From contig JAQYVS010000099.1 in the NCBI GenBank assembly GCA_030145365.1, positions 1 to 8,068 on the forward strand: a stretch of DNA of 8,068 nt, written 5' to 3'. Numbering within the stretch: position 1 is the stretch's first letter; every line of letters begins with the position of its first letter. Below, one piece after another: positions 5,504 through 8,068 of this stretch. The position numbers and the translations under genes were made by a program. Source of the DNA: Desulfofustis sp. (GTDB lineage Bacteria > Desulfobacterota > Desulfobulbia > Desulfobulbales > Desulfocapsaceae). Under the pieces are notes generated by a model. The model worked only from the letters and a program-made list of their open reading frames with translations, was not told the DNA's origin and did no database searches.

Positions 5504-6889
5504 TCACATACACAGTGCAGTATGCAGTACCCGCTGGGCACCGGCAAATTCATCACGATTGACAATAAACTGCATGTTTGATTGTCTGGTGGTTTGGGAG
5601 ACAGCCAGGATATTTATCTGATCTTTTGCAAGCGCTTGGGCAGCTCGTGCCATAATACCTGGTTGGCCAATATTTGAGCCTATTGCACAGACAATGGCCA
5701 CTGCTTTTGAGGTGACCAGTTCGAAGTTGTCACTGAGCTCAGCGACCAGATGCGGCGTACAATCACGTTCCAGAATAATCAGATCAATGGTGTTGGCATT
5801 TGTCATCTTGCTGATATAGGAAACCATATGTTTATCAAAGATTTCCATGACATGTCTGTCGAACCCCACCTCACCGACCATACGTGTATCATGAACCTCA
5901 AGGCAGACCACCTTATTTGAGCCGGTGACGATTTCCACCTTTGATTCCGGAGCCACAAAATTTTTAGTAATGAGGGTTCCCGGATGGTCTGGATCAAAAG
6001 CATTTTTAATCCGGATCGGTATCGAGTTAATCTCCAGGGGTTTCGAGGCTTTGGGATGTATTGCCTCCATACCAACATCGGCAAGCTGATCAGCCACATC
6101 GTAGTTGGTGTTGCAAACCGGATGCGCCACATCTTCGCCAAGCAGCAGCGGATCACCGGAACAGAGATGATATTCCTTGTGAATAATTGCTTCAGAAGCT
6201 CCTAAAAGTACTGCCACTTTGGAGAACGTCACCTCTGAATAACCGCGATCGAATTCCCGCATAATCCCTTCAATGCCCTTGGTATATCCAGTGGCAAAAC
6301 AAATGGTGGAATAAGGATCAATTTCGTTGAAACTGTCTTTGATTCGCTGGTCAATGGTCATTTGTCTGCCGTCATCCCAGCCGCTCAAATCGACAAAGGT
6401 GGAATCATAGCCTCTGTTTACCAGTATATTGGCAGCGTTATACCCGCTATGCATCTCGCCAAGTGAGGCCAGCAGTTCCCGGGCCGCAAGCAAAAGTTCT
6501 GTACGCGACACATATCCCGAGGCCAGTACATTTTCCATGCTTCTGAGAATATTAATGGACAGATCAATCCGGTCACCGATAAAATCATTGGCCTCTTCAA
6601 CATTTAAACCCACGTCAGCCAGTGTCTCGTTAAAGGCCACAAGCCGTTCTCGCAATGCCAGCAATTTGCGGGGGTAATTTTCCTGCTCCTCGAAAAGTCT
6701 ATAAATCCCCGGCTGCATGGTTTTCTTATGCTCGAGCAGATCGTCGGTGACACCGGCATAAGCGGACACCACATAAATTCTGCCGAATATTTCATCCTCT
6801 TTTCTCAGGATAATATTATCTATTATCTCGGGAAAACGAGACATCGAGGTCCCACCTATTTTCTCCACTTGAAGCTTATGTCTGGCCAT
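5504..6889 (-). CDS. ask: Aspartate kinase of the ectoine-associated type (Ask_Ect)
   Basis: Cytosolic kinase that phosphorylates L-aspartate with ATP, the first step toward lysine, threonine, methionine and, in some bacteria, ectoine. The N-terminal VEKIGGTSMSRF (8-19) is the K-x-GGTS nucleotide motif in the form I recall from Ask_Ect proteins, rather than the usual KFGGTSV. DRGYSEVTFSKVAVLLGA (214-231), IIHKEYHLCSGDP (235-247), NYDVADQL (262-269), HPKASKPL (278-285) and NAFDPDHPGTLIT (296-308) make up the rest of the catalytic domain. Two ACT-like regulatory units follow (about 317-461), including AIGSNIGQPGIMARA. The 461-residue length fits. The gene is alone on this strand, divergent from cbiM. 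The ATG at 6889 has a weak ribosome site (AAGAG) but gives the expected N-terminus. No ectA, ectB or ectC is present. The kinase call is very secure; the subtype rests on remembered similarity. Confidence 0.92.
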   Translation of the reverse strand: MARHKLQVEKIGGTSMSRFPEIIDNIILRKEDEIFGRIYVVSAYAGVTDDLLEHKKTMQPGIYRLFEEQENYPRKLLALRERLVAFNETLADVGLNVEEANDFIGDRIDLSINILRSMENVLASGYVSRTELLLAARELLASLGEMHSGYNAANILVNRGYDSTFVDLSGWDDGRQMTIDQRIKDSFNEIDPYSTICFATGYTKGIEGIMREFDRGYSEVTFSKVAVLLGASEAIIHKEYHLCSGDPLLLGEDVAHPVCNTNYDVADQLADVGMEAIHPKASKPLEINSIPIRIKNAFDPDHPGTLITKNFVAPESKVEIVTGSNKVVCLEVHDTRMVGEVGFDRHVMEIFDKHMVSYISKMTNANTIDLIILERDCTPHLVAELSDNFELVTSKAVAIVCAIGSNIGQPGIMARAAQALAKDQINILAVSQTTRQSNMQFIVNRDEFAGAQRVLHTALCM

Positions 6890-6958
6890 GATTATCTACT
6901 CTTTTATCATTTTGGTATATTGAGGATTTTCGACTCTTCCGCTATCCCATTTCGCACT

Positions 6959-6986
6959 ACTATAGTACCGATTACTGGAATATCAA
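6959..6986 (-). promoter_or_regulatory. Candidate promoter for the aspartate kinase gene
   Basis: Read on the minus strand, TTGATA (6986-6981, 5/6) is 16 bases from TATAGT (6964-6959, 5/6). The predicted transcript starts near 6952 and has a leader of about 63 bases before the ATG at 6889. No attenuator or lysine riboswitch is visible, and the leader is too short for one. Confidence 0.45.
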
Positions 6987-7029
6987 AATCCTGCACGAAC
7001 CTATTCGAGATGACAGGTAAAAACAAGTA

Positions 7030-7054
7030 GGCGCCTTGAATAAAGCAAGGCGTC
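7030..7054. repeat. 9-bp inverted repeat (hairpin)
   Basis: CGCCTTG (7032-7038) pairs with CAAGGCG (7046-7052) across a 7-base loop, and two more pairs at the base (one G-U) give nine. No T run follows on the plus strand. On the minus strand a T-rich run follows after a few bases, but no minus-strand gene ends here, so its role is unclear. Confidence 0.6.
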
Positions 7055-7112
7055 CATCTTGGCCACTATGCGTGATGCATCTTATCATTGACCGGCCTCG
7101 GATCAAATTTAC

Positions 7113-7142
7113 TTGACACCTTTTTAATGGCTGGGTTATAAG
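7113..7142 (+). promoter_or_regulatory. Near-consensus sigma-70-type promoter for cbiM/nikM
   Basis: A perfect TTGACA (7113-7118) is followed after 18 bases by TATAAG (7137-7142, 5/6). This is the best promoter-like sequence in the window. It would start transcription near 7149 and leave a leader of about 78 bases before the ATG at 7227. A promoter this strong for a metal importer suggests that a repressor controls it. Confidence 0.65.
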
Positions 7143-7168
7143 TATTACGAATTTATTTTTTGTGTTAC
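7142..7168. promoter_or_regulatory. Possible NikR-like operator over the cbiM transcription start
   Basis: GTATTAC (7142-7148) and GTGTTAC (7162-7168) are 6/7 identical and lie 13 bases apart, starting at the last base of the -10. I recall GTGTTAC with a spacer of about this length and GTAACAC as a NikR-type motif in Desulfovibrio relatives. Here the halves are a direct repeat, and the right half matches the inverted form at only 4 of 7 positions. The site is suggestive only. Confidence 0.25.
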
Positions 7169-7226
7169 CAGGTGCCTGTATCAGTTGCAGAATCAAACTT
7201 GATGTCAACCCCAGATTTATAACCGT

Positions 7227-7829
7227 ATGCATATTTCAGAAGGTATTTTATCAGCTCCGGTTTTAATCAGCGGAGCAGTGGTTACCGTGGCCGGTACGTC
7301 GATAGGGCTGAAAAGACTCGATATGGACAGAATCATGGGGACTTCCATTCTGACCGCTGCATTTTTTGTAGCTTCGCTGATCCATGTTCCCATTGGCCCC
7401 GCCTCGATTCATCTGGTGCTTAATGGACTTCTTGGAGTCATCCTCGGATGGGCATGTTTTCCAGCCATTCTGGTTGGTCTGCTGCTGCAGGCAATTTTCT
7501 TTCAATATGGTGGTCTGCTGGTGCTCGGTGTCAATACGGCCAATATGGCGCTTCCGGCCCTGCTCTGTTTCTACCTGGTACGGCCAATGCTGCAAAAACC
7601 GCAAACCAGGCCGATGGCAGGGTTTATCGCAGGTGCCGGAGCGATTTTTTTAGCATCCGTTTGTATGGCCCTGTCGCTGGCCATAAGTGATAGCGGTTTT
7701 CTGACAACGGCTAAATTAACCGTACTTGCCAATCTACCGATTATGTTGATCGAAGGGGTGATTACCATGTTCACCGTATCATTTCTTGCCAGGGTACACC
7801 CGGAACTGCTTGCGGGAATCGATTCATGA
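7227..7829 (+). CDS. cbiM: CbiM/NikM-type ECF transporter S component (Ni2+ or Co2+ uptake)
   Basis: Integral membrane substrate-binding subunit of an energy-coupling-factor importer. The N-terminus MHISEGIL matches the family MHIPEGxL. In NikM/CbiM the free Met1-His2 amino end and a later His bind the metal. Here that His is probably H62 in PIGPASIHLVLNG, with H53 nearby. Other family stretches are LLLQAIFFQYGG followed by LLVLGVNTANMALP (85-110), and the C-terminal VLANLPIMLIEGVITMFTVS (166-185). Hydrophobic segments run throughout, and the 200-residue length is usual. The ATG at 7227 is fixed by the conserved MH start even though no ribosome site is obvious. The stop overlaps the next gene by ATGA. 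That next gene resembles NikL, which favours nickel over cobalt. The rest of the transporter (T and ATPase components) would lie beyond the right edge. Family call secure; metal inferred. Confidence 0.92.
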   Translation: MHISEGILSAPVLISGAVVTVAGTSIGLKRLDMDRIMGTSILTAAFFVASLIHVPIGPASIHLVLNGLLGVILGWACFPAILVGLLLQAIFFQYGGLLVLGVNTANMALPALLCFYLVRPMLQKPQTRPMAGFIAGAGAIFLASVCMALSLAISDSGFLTTAKLTVLANLPIMLIEGVITMFTVSFLARVHPELLAGIDS

Positions 7830-8068
7830 AACGGGTAGTAATCCTGATTTCGAGTATCTTTCTTCTCATTTTGATGTCTTGCCCTGCTTCGGCGCATAAA
7901 ATCCATGTTTTTGCTTATGTTGAAGGACCCATGATCAAAGGTGAGGGTTCGCTGGGGGGCTGAAAGAAAGCCAAAAATGCTGGGGTTTATATGATTAACA
8001 ACTCCGACGGGACCATCATCCTGACCACGAGGACCGATGATCATGGCTTGTTTTCATTTCCAATATAC
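7826..8068 (+). CDS. nikL: NikL-like exported nickel-transport protein, partial, with an in-frame TGA
   Basis: Start of a gene that runs off the window. It begins in an ATGA overlap with cbiM. Residues 1-23 form a signal peptide (VVILISSIFLLILMSC core) with a likely cut after ASA, leaving His24 at the mature N-terminus; C19 in LMSC is a weaker lipoprotein option. The mature start HKIHVFAYVEG and the later KAKNAGVYMINNSDG and TRTDDHGLFSF are the pattern of NikL-type partners of NikM: a short metal-linked N-terminus followed by a carboxypeptidase-regulatory-like beta domain. Codon 46 (7961-7963) is TGA. The same frame continues without a stop for 35 codons to the end and keeps the family pattern, so no net frameshift has occurred. 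Either TGA is read as selenocysteine, or this is a nonsense mutation or a base error. No clear bacterial SECIS hairpin is visible after the TGA. Family moderately sure; status open. Confidence 0.6.

Larger units (their letters stand above)
6890..7226. other. Divergent regulatory region between ask and cbiM
   Basis: These 337 bases separate the divergent ask (minus) and cbiM (plus) genes. They contain one promoter candidate per direction, a 9-bp hairpin (7030-7054), an 8-bp palindrome GATGCATC (7074-7081) and a possible metal-regulator site over the cbiM promoter. No convincing gene is seen on either strand. There is no cobalamin riboswitch: the space after the cbiM promoter is only about 80 bases. 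Confidence 0.6.

Noticed and set aside
7143..7226. Cobalamin riboswitch before cbiM
   Set aside because: The leader of about 80 bases is far too short for one, and I see no B12-box-like core sequence.
7954..7963. Frameshift in the G6 run as the cause of the TGA
   Set aside because: The family pattern before and after the TGA is in the same frame, so an inserted or lost G would break the downstream match instead of restoring it.
7571..8044. 157-codon open frame on the minus strand across cbiM and the NikL-like gene
   Set aside because: It is antisense to two recognisable families and has no motif or convincing ribosome site. It does not explain the TGA at 7961.

Overview
The window looks like chromosomal DNA from an anaerobic Desulfobacterota-type bacterium (sulfate-reducer or sulfur-disproportionator relatives). 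This is an inference from gene content: a membrane-bound heterodisulfide-reductase-like redox pair, a CooC nickel-insertion ATPase for carbon monoxide dehydrogenase, an ectoine-type aspartokinase and a CbiM/NikM-type metal importer. No rRNA, tRNA, CRISPR array or intact mobile element was seen.

Layout. 67-651 (+) encodes 5-formyltetrahydrofolate cyclo-ligase. After a 172-base gap with a candidate promoter, 824-2539 (+) encodes a membrane protein that joins a NarI/HdrE-like diheme b domain, one periplasmic heme c site and four [4Fe-4S] motifs. It overlaps by ATGA with an HdrB-like protein carrying two complete CCG cluster motifs (2536-3480), and a strong hairpin terminator follows (3491-3543). 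3631-4389 (+) is cooC, followed after 39 bases by a 71-residue unknown protein (4429-4644) with a near-perfect ribosome binding site. A gene-poor stretch (4645-4988) holds a 12-bp tandem repeat, an inverted repeat, a palindrome and a promoter candidate. It leads to a secreted YHS-domain protein (4989-5447). On the minus strand, 6889-5504 is an aspartate kinase of the Ask_Ect type. It is divergent from a CbiM/NikM S-component gene (7227-7829, +), which has a near-consensus promoter. That gene overlaps by ATGA with a NikL-like exported protein that runs off the right edge (7826-8068+) and is interrupted by one in-frame TGA.

How the genes may work together. Nickel is a plausible theme: NikM/NikL would import nickel and CooC would place it in a Ni-dependent CO dehydrogenase encoded elsewhere. 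The folate cyclo-ligase and the Hdr-like pair also fit an organism with a folate-linked C1 (Wood-Ljungdahl) pathway and flexible thiol/quinone/cytochrome electron transfer. No CODH, ACS or ectABC gene lies in the window, so these links are inferred from context. The two points most worth following are the in-frame TGA in the NikL-like gene (selenocysteine, nonsense mutation or sequence error) and the unknown small protein paired with cooC.
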